Source: WJJR01 sp964440935 (GTDB lineage: Bacteria; Zixibacteria; MSB-5A5; WJJR01). From it: a stretch of DNA of 64,000 bases. The DNA lies in the NCBI GenBank assembly GCA_964440935.1, contig CAYTTY010000006.1:1-64000 (forward strand), read 5' to 3'. Every line of letters begins with the position of its first letter. Positions within the stretch are counted from its first letter, which is position 1. Shown piece by piece: positions 1-8,132 of the stretch. A program made the position numbers and the translations under genes. The notes beneath the pieces are model-generated. The model was not told the origin of the DNA and made no database searches. It saw only the letters and a list, made by a program, of their open reading frames with translations.

Positions 1-125
1 GAAGGCTGTGATTCTCGGGGGTTTTGCAACACGCCCCTCAAGGCCCGTGGCACCCAGATGTCATCACGATACGCACTGTGCCTCGCTTCTCCTCAATCGG
101 ACATTTATAATGACAACTGCTCTAA
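1..125. repeat. Right part of a MITE-like palindromic repeat
   Basis: The sequence up to about 125 matches the right half of the longer element ending at 43634: the TTTTGCAACACGCCCCTCAA segment, the AGGCCCGTGGCACC arm, then a CAATCGGACA...TGACAAC terminal repeat. The left half lies outside the window. Confidence 0.7.
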
Positions 126-345
126 TCGTTGTTTACGAAAATCCAATAAGACAGTTTCTATCACTGCTGACACCAGCGCAGCGATGCCGCTCAGTGAGTA
201 TCGCAAGCGGGCCTGCCCCTATAACTATTTCAGATAGAATCGCTCCTGATAACTGCGTTCAGTAACGGGCGGGGGTTGTCTTTGTGGCGCAAAACCGATA
301 AGTTGCAGTTTCAGCGATCCGTTCATCACAACGACGAGGTGTGGC

Positions 346-1818
346 ATGAGATGTCCAAAGACAGTGTGGTCAGGGATTGTGACCGTCGTGATGCTGGCGT
401 CGAGCGTGCAGGCAGCGCCGGGAGATACGACCCGATCAGTGCCGTCACCGGCCAACTGCCCGCAAGGGCTGACCTTTGACGGTGCACAGATATGGTGTGC
501 CGACCGAAAGAGTGATTATCTCTACCGGGTTGATCCCCGCCATGGTGAGGTGACCGATTCCCTGCCCTCGCCCGGCTATGTCCCGCGCGGGTTGGCCTGG
601 GACGGCACCTATCTCTGGTGTGTCGACGCCGGAGAAGAACTCCTCTACGGCATCGATCCAGCGACGCACATCGTGGAACGCACGATCCCGTGTCCCGTAT
701 CCCGTCCGAATGGATTGGCCTGGGATGGGCAGTATCTCTGGCTGGCGGATTATGGGGACGACCAGTTGCACCAGATCAGCACCGAGGATGGGACCACGAT
801 CATGTCGCTGCCGGCGCCCTCGGGAGATCCCTGTGGGCTGGCCTTCGATGGGTCTTACCTGTGGGTCTCCGATCGCAGCAAAGATGAGATTTATGCCGTC
901 ACGCCCGATACGGGCGCGGTGGTGATCACACTTCATGCTCCTGCGCCCCATGCCTGGGGCTTAGCGTGGGACGGCGCACATCTGTGGAACGTTGACTACC
1001 AGACCGACCGCATGTATGAAATCGTCGTGAAAGACAATGAATCGTACACGCGTTTCGAGGAGAAACTCGAAGACGTCGAGTTCATCCACCAGGTCAGGAA
1101 CTACGGTCCGGATACGGTGAAAACGCTCGACGTGTACGTGGCGATTCCCGACAACCGAGCCACCCAGGAGTTGATCGGCCCGGTGGTATTCGATCCGCCG
1201 CCGGCCGCAATACTGACCGACAAATGGGGACAACAGGTCGCGCACTTCCGCTTCACCGATATGCCGCCGTCGCAGGCAACGCTGGTGCGCATGAATGCGT
1301 CGGCCAAGTTGTACCAGGTTCAGTACTATGTCTATCCCGATCAGGTCGGCACGCTGGACGACATTCCCGCCGATATCCGTGATCAGTACCTTGCCGATGA
1401 CGCAAAGTTCGCATTGGAAAGCAGCATCATCAAGAATGCACTCGAGGCGGCTGTTGGCGAGGAGAGAAGCCCGTATTGGATTGCCCGCAATATCTACCAG
1501 TACGTGATTGATCACATGGAATACGAACTCGCGGGCGGCTGGAACATCGCGCCGATGGTTCTGAATCGCGGCAACGGCTCGTGTTCAGAGTACACGTTTG
1601 TCTACATCTCGCTGTGCCGATCAGCCGGTATTCCCGCACGGTATGCGGGAGCGCTGGTGATTCGCGGCGATGATGCGTCGTATGACGAGGTCTTTCATCG
1701 TTGGGTGGAAGTCTACTTGCCCAAGGTCGGTTGGATCCCGGTCGATCCATCGCGTGGCGACAAGCGGTGGCCGGCCGAACGCGCCAACTCGTTTGGTTAT
1801 CTCAATAACAGGTTCTGA
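346..1818 (+). CDS. Secreted beta-propeller protein with C-terminal transglutaminase-like domain
   Basis: Exported 490-residue protein. A signal peptide (residues 1-24, ending VQAA) is followed by about five repeats of the type LAWDGTYLWCVDAGEE / IYAVTPDTG (residues 35-225), which look like blades of an NHL/YncE-like beta-propeller. A linker leads to a transglutaminase-core domain (about 375-490) with the expected triad: Cys in GSCSEY, His in EVFHRWVEVYL, Asp in VDPSRGD. The ATG at 346 follows GAGGTG at a good distance. The reading frame stops at TGA 1816-1818, but the same frame carries 46 more family-like codons to 1959 (GGGGSEYLEWGYN is typical of this domain's end). The gene therefore seems interrupted by a nonsense codon. 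Substrate unknown; a role in cell-surface peptide processing is inference. Confidence 0.85.
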   Translation: MRCPKTVWSGIVTVVMLASSVQAAPGDTTRSVPSPANCPQGLTFDGAQIWCADRKSDYLYRVDPRHGEVTDSLPSPGYVPRGLAWDGTYLWCVDAGEELLYGIDPATHIVERTIPCPVSRPNGLAWDGQYLWLADYGDDQLHQISTEDGTTIMSLPAPSGDPCGLAFDGSYLWVSDRSKDEIYAVTPDTGAVVITLHAPAPHAWGLAWDGAHLWNVDYQTDRMYEIVVKDNESYTRFEEKLEDVEFIHQVRNYGPDTVKTLDVYVAIPDNRATQELIGPVVFDPPPAAILTDKWGQQVAHFRFTDMPPSQATLVRMNASAKLYQVQYYVYPDQVGTLDDIPADIRDQYLADDAKFALESSIIKNALEAAVGEERSPYWIARNIYQYVIDHMEYELAGGWNIAPMVLNRGNGSCSEYTFVYISLCRSAGIPARYAGALVIRGDDASYDEVFHRWVEVYLPKVGWIPVDPSRGDKRWPAERANSFGYLNNRF

Positions 1819-1959
1819 ATCACCACGGTCGGTGGCGGCGGATCGGAGTACCTCGAATGGGGCTACAACGCCAATGAACGCTGGACCTCCAAGGGGCGCT
1901 GCAAAGTGGCTGTCGAGGCGTTCGCCGAGTGGTCGCCGCGACCGGACGTTGAGGAATGA
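1819..1959 (+). pseudogene. In-frame 3' continuation of the transglutaminase gene after TGA
   Basis: Forty-six open codons continue the frame of the preceding gene, ending SPRPDVEE and TGA at 1957. The segment holds GGGGSEYLEWGYN and ERWTSKGRCKV, which fit the usual C-terminus of this transglutaminase type. A repeat element begins only a few bases later, so the original gene end is preserved. Confidence 0.7.
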
Positions 1960-1966
1960 TGTTATC

Positions 1967-2144
1967 GCGATTGCCAGAACTCCGTTCGAATTGGGAAGAA
2001 CGAGGTCGCCTCAGTCTTGTTTGTCAGTTTGGGTGCCACGGGCCTTGAGGCCCGTGGTTCCACGTTCACACGCGCCCGGTTCACGGGCCTCAAGGCCCGT
2101 GGCACCCAAATACAAACGGAAAATACTTCTGACAATCGCTCTAG
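1967..2144. repeat. MITE-like element with 26-bp internal inverted repeat
   Basis: Arms at 2031-2056 and 2082-2107 are perfect inverted repeats (GGGTGCCACGGGCCTTGAGG...). The right end, CTTCTGACAATCGCTCTA, matches the family terminal repeat; the left end (CGATTGCCAGAA) is degenerate. It lies between convergent genes and could act as a bidirectional hairpin terminator. Confidence 0.75.
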
Positions 2145-2172
2145 ATCGCAGCAACGGCCCCGTCTCCTCCAC

Positions 2173-3873
2173 TCACGTCCCGTCCTCCGCATAAAGCTCG
2201 AGGAATCGCTTCTCTGCTTCGGCGCCGCCAATCAGTACGATGTCCGCCTCGGCCGGCAGACGGGTGAACGGATCCGGAATAACCTCTGTGCCGCGTTCCG
2301 TTTGGATCGCCACTACGCTACAGCCCGTCAGTTCACGGATTGTGGATTCCGCAATTGTCCTGTTGGCCAGTTTGCCAGACACACGAACTTTGAAGAGCTG
2401 CAGCCCCTCGGCCACCAGAAGAATCTGACCGCGCTGGAGCATGTTCATCACCGCACTCGCGCCCATGGACGCGTAGGACAACACGCTGTCCGCACCCGCC
2501 CGGTGAAGCCTTGCAACGTTGCGCTCGCGGGTGGCACGACTGAGGATCTGAATGTCGGGGCGAAGTTGCCGACAGTAAATTGTCAGGTACACATTCAAGT
2601 CGTCGTCGTGGGGTGTGATGATTACGGTTGACGTTTCGCGGATACCGGCTTTCTCAAGTACTGCCAGGTCGGCGGCACTCCCGAGCACGTATTTATCGGA
2701 GTCACGTATCCGCTCCGGAACCATCTCCACGATCCGGTAGTCGACCGCTTGTCGCGCCAGGAACCGAGCCGTGGCGCGACCGACGCGGCCACCGCCTAAA
2801 ATTACGACCGGTGCGGCCGCGACGCTGTAATCGCCGAAGAGTTCATTGTAACGGGCGAGGTGCTGCTTCAAACCGGCGAGAACAAGCACCGTGTTTTCAC
2901 GGATCAGGGTCTCGGCGCGCGCCGCCTCGAAGTGCCCGCGTTCCCAGACACCGACTACGGTGACCCCGACTTTTTCGCGCAACGCGTTCTCGCGAAGCGT
3001 CTTGCCCACGAGTGGCGTGCGAGAAGCAGTCGCCTCGGCGACTTGCACGTCGTCGAACTGCCCGAGCACATGAGACATTTTGTCGCCGCCCAGTGTCCGT
3101 GTGGCGAACGACTGACCGATCATCTCCTCGAGGCGCAACACATAGCTGCTCCCAGCGAGCGTCAAGACGTCCACCGAGGCTTCGTCACTTGCCGTGGTGA
3201 TGATCGGCAGATCTTTTGCAAGCTCCCGCACGGTGAACGCGACATTTGTGTTGGCGACGTCTGTACCGGTGCTGGCAACGAGGGCGGCCGCCTCCACGCG
3301 AACGCGCGTCCACGTCTCCGGATCATCCAAGTTCCCCACTACGACCTTCAACCCGAGGTCGTGCAGCCGCAGGGCGTCCTCCACCTCGGATACCAGGATG
3401 GCATAACGATACTGGTACTGCTCAAGGCGGCGGATCAGGGCGCCCGTGACAGCGTCGTGGCTGGTGATCAGGACGTGACCGCGGGTTTCGGGTGGAAGTT
3501 GACGCGGCGCACGTGTCGCGGCCTGGGCCTTCATCCACGGTTCGTAGAAGAACTCGATGAACGTGAACGGGAGCAGGACGAGCAGAAAGATCATGCCCGA
3601 CAGCAGTACAACGATAGAAAAGAGGCGACCGATGTCCGTGTGAAATGTGATGTCTCCAAAGCCGAGTGTCGACATGACCGTCAGAGTCCAGTATAAGCCC
3701 GTGATCCAGGTGTGATCCTGCCCCTCCCGTAGCATCAGCACGTGGAAGAGGATGGAGTAGATCACAATCATCACGGTCAGCACGATGACGAAGCGAGTCA
3801 GTACACGGAGGTTACGGCGTCCGCGGCGGCCCCGCAGCACCGCGATGATCTCTGCCGGGAACGCCCGTATCAT
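2173..3873 (-). CDS. Potassium channel with two TrkA (RCK) domains
   Basis: 566-residue inner-membrane ion channel. Two N-terminal TM helices (about 26-50 and 82-108) flank a pore loop with the selectivity filter TLGFGD, as in Ion_trans_2 channels. The cytosolic part has two TrkA-N/TrkA-C units: the first from GHVLITSHD (about 131), the second from VVILGGGRVGRATARFLA (about 355), which contains a Rossmann GxGxxG-like turn. Such channels gate K+ flow in response to nucleotide or ligand binding by the RCK domains. It is a single gene with no partner transporter. Whether it is K+-specific rests on the GFGD filter, one residue away from the classical GYGD. Confidence 0.9.
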   Translation of the reverse strand: MIRAFPAEIIAVLRGRRGRRNLRVLTRFVIVLTVMIVIYSILFHVLMLREGQDHTWITGLYWTLTVMSTLGFGDITFHTDIGRLFSIVVLLSGMIFLLVLLPFTFIEFFYEPWMKAQAATRAPRQLPPETRGHVLITSHDAVTGALIRRLEQYQYRYAILVSEVEDALRLHDLGLKVVVGNLDDPETWTRVRVEAAALVASTGTDVANTNVAFTVRELAKDLPIITTASDEASVDVLTLAGSSYVLRLEEMIGQSFATRTLGGDKMSHVLGQFDDVQVAEATASRTPLVGKTLRENALREKVGVTVVGVWERGHFEAARAETLIRENTVLVLAGLKQHLARYNELFGDYSVAAAPVVILGGGRVGRATARFLARQAVDYRIVEMVPERIRDSDKYVLGSAADLAVLEKAGIRETSTVIITPHDDDLNVYLTIYCRQLRPDIQILSRATRERNVARLHRAGADSVLSYASMGASAVMNMLQRGQILLVAEGLQLFKVRVSGKLANRTIAESTIRELTGCSVVAIQTERGTEVIPDPFTRLPAEADIVLIGGAEAEKRFLELYAEDGT

Positions 3874-4017
3874 CGTATGCTCACATCTCCCCTATAAGCT
3901 GGCTCTGCTTGTATCATCAGCTTTCGGAGTATATGTGGTTTGGATGGTGTCAACAACGCTCTTCGGACTGATTACTGTGCAGAGGGAAATACAGGCGTTG
4001 TTACGTGAGTTTGAAGT
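3874..4017. other. Intergenic region
   Basis: Upstream of the potassium channel gene (minus strand). No recognisable gene; presumably holds its promoter. Confidence 0.4.
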
Positions 4018-4356
4018 TTAGAGCGATTGTCAGAAGTATTGTCCGTTTGAATTTGGGTGCCACGGGCCTTGAGGCCCGTGAACCGGGCACGTGTGAACGT
4101 GGAACCACGGGCCTAAAGGGGCGTGTTGAAAAACCTGCTGTCTATCATCACCTCAGACTGGGGAGGGCGAGGCTCCCGCCGAGCCGCCGTGTGGAACATG
4201 CCGTTGCGGCTCGCCGGGAGGCTCGCCCTCCCGAAGGCTCTGATTCTCGGGGGTTTTGCAACACACCCCTAAAGGCCCGTGGCACCCAAACCTAAATACC
4301 ATGTGAAACAAGATTCGCTCTTTCTCAATCGGACAGTTATTCTGACAACCGCTATA
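4018..4356. repeat. MITE-like element (long form)
   Basis: The left end reads AGCGATTGTCAGAAGTATTG and the right end is its imperfect inverted copy ending TTCTGACAACCGCTATA. Inside is the GTGCCACGGGCC palindrome, and within that a second inverted repeat containing GAGGGCGAGGCTCCCGCC / GGGAGGCTCGCCCTCCCG. The same nested design is present at 30786 and 43295. No transposase is encoded. Confidence 0.8.
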
Positions 4357-4484
4357 AACGACGTGAGGGCCTCCGGTCTTCCGATTTGCAGGGGTGTCCA
4401 AGCAAGGGGTCCGACAGTAGAGCTGTGGTGATCCCGTCCGGAGGCTACCCCCCACGAAGGGGACACAGAACCATCTTGAGTGAA
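4357..4484. other. Intergenic region
   Basis: Short GC-rich stretch between a repeat and the convergent gene end at 4485. I see no gene here. Confidence 0.3.
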
Positions 4485-5264
4485 CTAGCGGTCTAGCGAA
4501 TCGTGTGGGATGTACATCGCCCGACGTCCATCGCACCAGTAGGGCAACTCGGGGAGCGTGTCGACCGATGTTGGGACGAAGCGCCGTTCTTCTTCATCAA
4601 ACTGATGCCGTATTCGCGTGTAACTGGTGGCGAAACGGAGGCTGTCGTCCTGCCAGACTTCGATCGCCGGACGGTCATTGCGTCCCAGTGAATCGATCAC
4701 GGCCACGGCCACCCCCTGCAGGCCGTTGATGTCGTATTTCCAATCGGACCGTTGCGACATCGGTTGGACGCGATTGGTTTCGTCAAGTTCGAAAACCATC
4801 ATTGTTTCCAAGAGCGGTTGACCACCGCGTGAGGTGATGACGATATCGGGTTTTCCATCACCGGTCAGCTCACGGATTCTTACCTTTACGCGATGACCGG
4901 GGGGCACGTCGGTGATCCGATCGATCAATTCGTATTCGCCGTTTTCCAACCGCCGCAAGGTGATCAACTCCGCGAACATCGTCCCGTCGGAAGCGACAAT
5001 GAACTTCAGTGTTGGGACCATGTCGCCAGGAGGGTAATCCTCGGCATCAACGAACGCTGGGACGAGACGCGGATCCATCTCCGACGACACAATGCTGTAC
5101 TTCAGCGGCCCGGAGATGTGCTTATTGCACAAGGCCTGGGTGGTCGAGTCGAAGCGTGACTTGGAGAAGTCGATTTTGTGATCGGATTGTGCCTGTGCGG
5201 CAAGGGGTTGCGTCGCCACGCAGGCAACCGCCAGAATCAGGGTGATGATCGTTCGTAACGCCAT
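4485..5264 (-). CDS. Exported protein of unknown function
   Basis: 259 residues from ATG 5264. A clear Sec signal peptide (residues 1-26: MALRTIITLILAVACVATQ then PLAAQAQ) precedes a soluble domain with LTGDGKPDIVITSRG and LQGVAVAVIDSLGRNDRPAIEV. These look like two FG-GAP/VCBS-type or similar beta blades. A longer start, GTG at 5312, would overlap the end of yidC and put 16 polar residues before the signal peptide, so I prefer the internal ATG. It is the last gene of the rpmH-rnpA-yidD-yidC run and is probably co-transcribed. I do not recognise a named family. Confidence 0.65.
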   Translation of the reverse strand: MALRTIITLILAVACVATQPLAAQAQSDHKIDFSKSRFDSTTQALCNKHISGPLKYSIVSSEMDPRLVPAFVDAEDYPPGDMVPTLKFIVASDGTMFAELITLRRLENGEYELIDRITDVPPGHRVKVRIRELTGDGKPDIVITSRGGQPLLETMMVFELDETNRVQPMSQRSDWKYDINGLQGVAVAVIDSLGRNDRPAIEVWQDDSLRFATSYTRIRHQFDEEERRFVPTSVDTLPELPYWCDGRRAMYIPHDSLDR

Positions 5265-5301
5265 GGTATGAAATCGTACACCGTAACCGCTCTCCGGTTC
5301 A

Positions 5302-7095
5302 TTATCGACCACGCTTCCCCTTCCCTCGAGCCGGGGTCGACGAAATCACCTCAGCCTCGGTGTCATCGTCTTCCTTCAGCGTCTGCGGATGGCCGATCAG
5401 CCACACCTGCTCGATCACCGAGAAGATGTTGTACATGGTCCAATAGAGCGTCAAGCCGGCCGGGAAGTTGCGGAACATGAAGCCAAACACCAGCGGCAGG
5501 ACATAGGTAAGCATTTTCTGCTTCGGGTCCTTGGTCGACAGCCGCTGTTGGAGAAAGAAGCTGAGCGTCATGATGATCGGGAGGATGTAGTACGGATCCA
5601 TCTGTGACAGGTCGGTGATCCAGCCGACAAAGTAGGCGCCGCGCAGCTCAATCGTCGTGCGGAAGACCTGGAAGAGAGCATAGAAGATCGGCATCTGCGG
5701 CAACAATGGGAGGCAGCCGCTGATCGGATTGATGCCCGCATCCTTATACATCTTCATCATTTCCTGATTGAGCTTCTGCGGATTGTCCTTAAACCGCTCG
5801 CGCAATTTCTCCATTCGCGGCTGGAGTTCCTGCATCCGACGCATCGACCGCATGCTCTTCTTGGTCAGCGGATGAAAGATGATCTTGATCAGGAGAGCGA
5901 AGACGATGATCACGACACCGTAGTTCGGGATCACGCTGTGAATCTGGCGGAAGAGCCAGAGCACCAGCAGCGCGAATGGGCGGATGATCCAGCGCCAACC
6001 CAGATCGATTAAGTCTTCGAGACCGAGATCGTAGCTTTTCAGTTCGCTGTATTCAAGCGGGCCGACATATACGAGATACTCCTGGTCAATTGGTGCACCG
6101 CGCGACAAATCATGGCGGAGATAAGCGGAGAAGGTCTTCAGCGCGAGGCGTTCGTTTTCAAAGCGCAACGGACGTTCGCTCGATTCGACCACAAAGCCGT
6201 CGGCTTCGCGGTCGCGCGGAATGGCGGCGCAGACGAAGTATTTTGTTTTCACCGCCGCCCAGTGGGTGATGCCGGTGAAACTGTGCACCGGCTCTTCGCG
6301 ATCAACATCGTCGATCTTTTCCATGTCCTCGCCCATGAGGGCGGCTGCGGCGAAGTTGTTGATGTCGTCTTCGGGATTCGGTTCGGTCGGGCGTAGTCCC
6401 CCCTGCCAGCCGAACCAGTACTCGTGCTCGATGCCCGCGTCTTCGGGACGCGGCACATACACATACATCGTGAAGTCGTGCCGGTTGCCGTGGAACAGGT
6501 ATTCGATCTCCACCTCGTTGCCGTCACGCGTGCGCGTGGTGAACGTGACCGAATTCGAGTCATTGCCGCGTAGCCTCAGCGACGTGCGGTCGGCGCGGAA
6601 CGGCACATTTTCGAGATTGAACGATTTGTCGGAGGACACCAGTCGCGGGCCGGCGTTGTCGATCGTGTCGACGATCACGACCGGTTCGCCTTTCCGCGGA
6701 CCTTCGGTGTACTCGTAATCTTTGAGAATCAGCCGCTCAATCACCGCGCCGCGTGTCGAGAGCTCGGCGGAATAGAGATCCGTTTCGATGGTCACGGTCT
6801 CTTCGGACCACAATGAGTCAGCGGCGAAGATGCCGGTGTCCAGCGTGTCGGCGTCGTCCGGCTGAGCCACTCGCTCGGGTGATTCAAATGGTTGCGGTTC
6901 TTGAGTGGTCGCGCCCGGTTCACGTGCTGTATCGGATGGTCCCGTGGCGACTGCGGCCGTGTCGGGAGCGGTGACGTCGGTGGGTTGGCGGCCACCGCCT
7001 ACCACGTCCCAGTACTTCGGGAGCAATAGTACAATGGCGATGAGAATGGCGAAGGCGAGTAGCGCCCTCACATCCATGGGTTTTTGTTCATCCAT
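5302..7095 (-). CDS. yidC: Membrane protein insertase YidC
   Basis: 597 residues, the length of Gram-negative-type YidC. An N-terminal TM (about 10-26: LLAFAILIAIVLLLPKYWD) is followed by a large periplasmic beta-sandwich domain (about 90-340), then the conserved Oxa1 core of about five TMs. Core landmarks are YGVVIIVFALLIKIIFHPLT, MRSMRRMQELQPRMEKLRERF and GINPISGCLPLLPQMPIFYALF, with a basic tail GRGKGKRGR. It inserts and folds inner-membrane proteins with or without SecYEG. It follows yidD by 22 bases in the classic rpmH-rnpA-yidD-yidC order. The large periplasmic domain supports a diderm cell envelope. Confidence 0.97.
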   Translation of the reverse strand: MDEQKPMDVRALLAFAILIAIVLLLPKYWDVVGGGRQPTDVTAPDTAAVATGPSDTAREPGATTQEPQPFESPERVAQPDDADTLDTGIFAADSLWSEETVTIETDLYSAELSTRGAVIERLILKDYEYTEGPRKGEPVVIVDTIDNAGPRLVSSDKSFNLENVPFRADRTSLRLRGNDSNSVTFTTRTRDGNEVEIEYLFHGNRHDFTMYVYVPRPEDAGIEHEYWFGWQGGLRPTEPNPEDDINNFAAAALMGEDMEKIDDVDREEPVHSFTGITHWAAVKTKYFVCAAIPRDREADGFVVESSERPLRFENERLALKTFSAYLRHDLSRGAPIDQEYLVYVGPLEYSELKSYDLGLEDLIDLGWRWIIRPFALLVLWLFRQIHSVIPNYGVVIIVFALLIKIIFHPLTKKSMRSMRRMQELQPRMEKLRERFKDNPQKLNQEMMKMYKDAGINPISGCLPLLPQMPIFYALFQVFRTTIELRGAYFVGWITDLSQMDPYYILPIIMTLSFFLQQRLSTKDPKQKMLTYVLPLVFGFMFRNFPAGLTLYWTMYNIFSVIEQVWLIGHPQTLKEDDDTEAEVISSTPARGKGKRGR

Positions 7096-7117
7096 GCGTC
7101 GATCGCGTCATTTCTCT

Positions 7118-7477
7118 CTAAGATTTCCGTGGTGCGGACATCTTGTCCCGAGCTTGTCGAGGGATCCTGTCTGCACATTTGTGCCAATCCGAATCGGGTC
7201 TATCACCATGTCCGTCTGATTCGGGTACCGGGTCATAGCCCATCGACCCGCCGGGACGGCACCGCCAGAGGCGGTACGCCGCCAATCGTCCGCCACGCAT
7301 CAGTCCATGCCGTTCGAATGCTTCAATCGCATAACTCGAACACGATGGCAGATGCCGGCAGCCGCCGCCGACAAACAATGGCGCCAGTAGCAACTGGTAG
7401 GTGCGCACCAGTGCGACGGCGAGCCAGACGCCGACGCGTTGGCTGGTAGTTTTCAGGCTGATGGCGATTTGGGTCAT
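7118..7477 (-). CDS. yidD: Membrane protein insertion efficiency factor YidD
   Basis: 119 residues. It carries the family signature CRHLPSCSSYAIEAFERHG, then LAAYRLWRCRPGG and GYDPVP, after an amphipathic/hydrophobic N-terminus (VALVRTYQLLLAPLF). YidD proteins are usually about 70-90 residues; this one has about 30 extra residues at each end. The C-terminal tail (SDGHGDRPDSDWHKCADRI...) looks poorly conserved. It overlaps rnpA by 4 bases (stop/start overlap) and precedes yidC, so it is translationally coupled. Confidence 0.93.
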   Translation of the reverse strand: MTQIAISLKTTSQRVGVWLAVALVRTYQLLLAPLFVGGGCRHLPSCSSYAIEAFERHGLMRGGRLAAYRLWRCRPGGSMGYDPVPESDGHGDRPDSDWHKCADRIPRQARDKMSAPRKS

Positions 7478-7857
7478 GGGGTTCTTGTGGTCAGCTTATC
7501 GAAAGTGCGGGCAAGATCGTTGACCAGTTCGCTGAAGTCCATGACTGCTGGTGAACGGTCGGTGGCGCGGACGACCAAGTCCATGTGGTCGGGCCAGTGG
7601 GCCTGGTTCAGACGGGCTGCTTCACGGAGCCGTCGACGGAGACGGTTCCGCTTGACGCCGCGTCCAAATCGATTCGAGACCACCACGCCCAGACGGCCGG
7701 GTTGGTCGCTGCGGATGCCGTAGATGGCGTACCCGTGCCCTTTCCGGCGCACCCCCTCTCGAAAAATCTGCCGGATGGCCCATGGGCTTTTAAGACGCAA
7801 TGATCGGGGGAAGCGATTATCGGCAGGCCGTGGCGCGTCGCCGTCGCTCATCGCCAC
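7474..7857 (-). CDS. rnpA: Ribonuclease P protein component
   Basis: 127 residues, small and basic. The RNA-binding signature is RFGRGVKRNRLRRRLREAARL (about residues 63-83), preceded by GRLGVVVSNRFGRG; the N-terminal LKSPWAIRQIFREGVRRKG is the usual first helix and strand. With the RNase P RNA it removes 5' leaders from pre-tRNAs. The longest start is a GTG overlapping the rpmH stop by one base; an ATG two codons in is equally possible. It is coupled to rpmH upstream and to yidD downstream. Confidence 0.95.
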   Translation of the reverse strand: MAMSDGDAPRPADNRFPRSLRLKSPWAIRQIFREGVRRKGHGYAIYGIRSDQPGRLGVVVSNRFGRGVKRNRLRRRLREAARLNQAHWPDHMDLVVRATDRSPAVMDFSELVNDLARTFDKLTTRTP

Positions 7858-8006
7858 TACTTCGAGGCAGCCGAAACCGCCATACGTTTCCGGCCTTTGG
7901 ACCGCCGCCGTTTAATGATCCGACGGCCCGCCTTGGTCGACATCCGGTGACGGAAGCCGTGGTCGGCCAGTTTCTTACGGTTCGATGGCTGAAATGTCCG
8001 CTTCAT
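7857..8006 (-). CDS. rpmH: 50S ribosomal protein L34
   Basis: 49 residues, start ATG at 8006-8004. It begins MKRTFQPSNRKKLADHGFRH and ends RKRMAVSAASK, which is the universal L34 pattern (KRTFQPS, HGFR.RM.T..GR.....RR.KGR). It heads the operon with rnpA, yidD and yidC. This is the gene order next to the replication origin in many bacteria, but the expected dnaA on the other side is absent here. Confidence 0.97.
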   Translation of the reverse strand: MKRTFQPSNRKKLADHGFRHRMSTKAGRRIIKRRRSKGRKRMAVSAASK

Positions 8007-8132
8007 AATCTATCCTGTCGTTCGGCCACTATGGCAAACTGTGGAATCTACTCGTCTGTCGCCCCGAATCAAGCGGTTTGTCCGGGTGTGAGGTAATACG
8101 TAGGTAAAGGCGGATTGGGTTGGGTTCATGGC

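Noticed and set aside
1816..1818. Selenocysteine at the TGA in the transglutaminase gene
   Set aside because: No Cys-type catalytic position is expected here (the catalytic Cys is upstream in GSCSEY) and no obvious SECIS-like hairpin follows.
2860..3696. Long open frame on the plus strand (278 codons)
   Set aside because: It is antisense to the potassium channel gene, lacks family features and follows from the codon bias of the real gene. The same applies to many antisense frames over yidC, res, metH and the RND gene.
4018..4356. CRISPR array or spacer-like repeats
   Set aside because: Repeats are inverted and dispersed, not regularly spaced direct repeats, and no cas genes are present.
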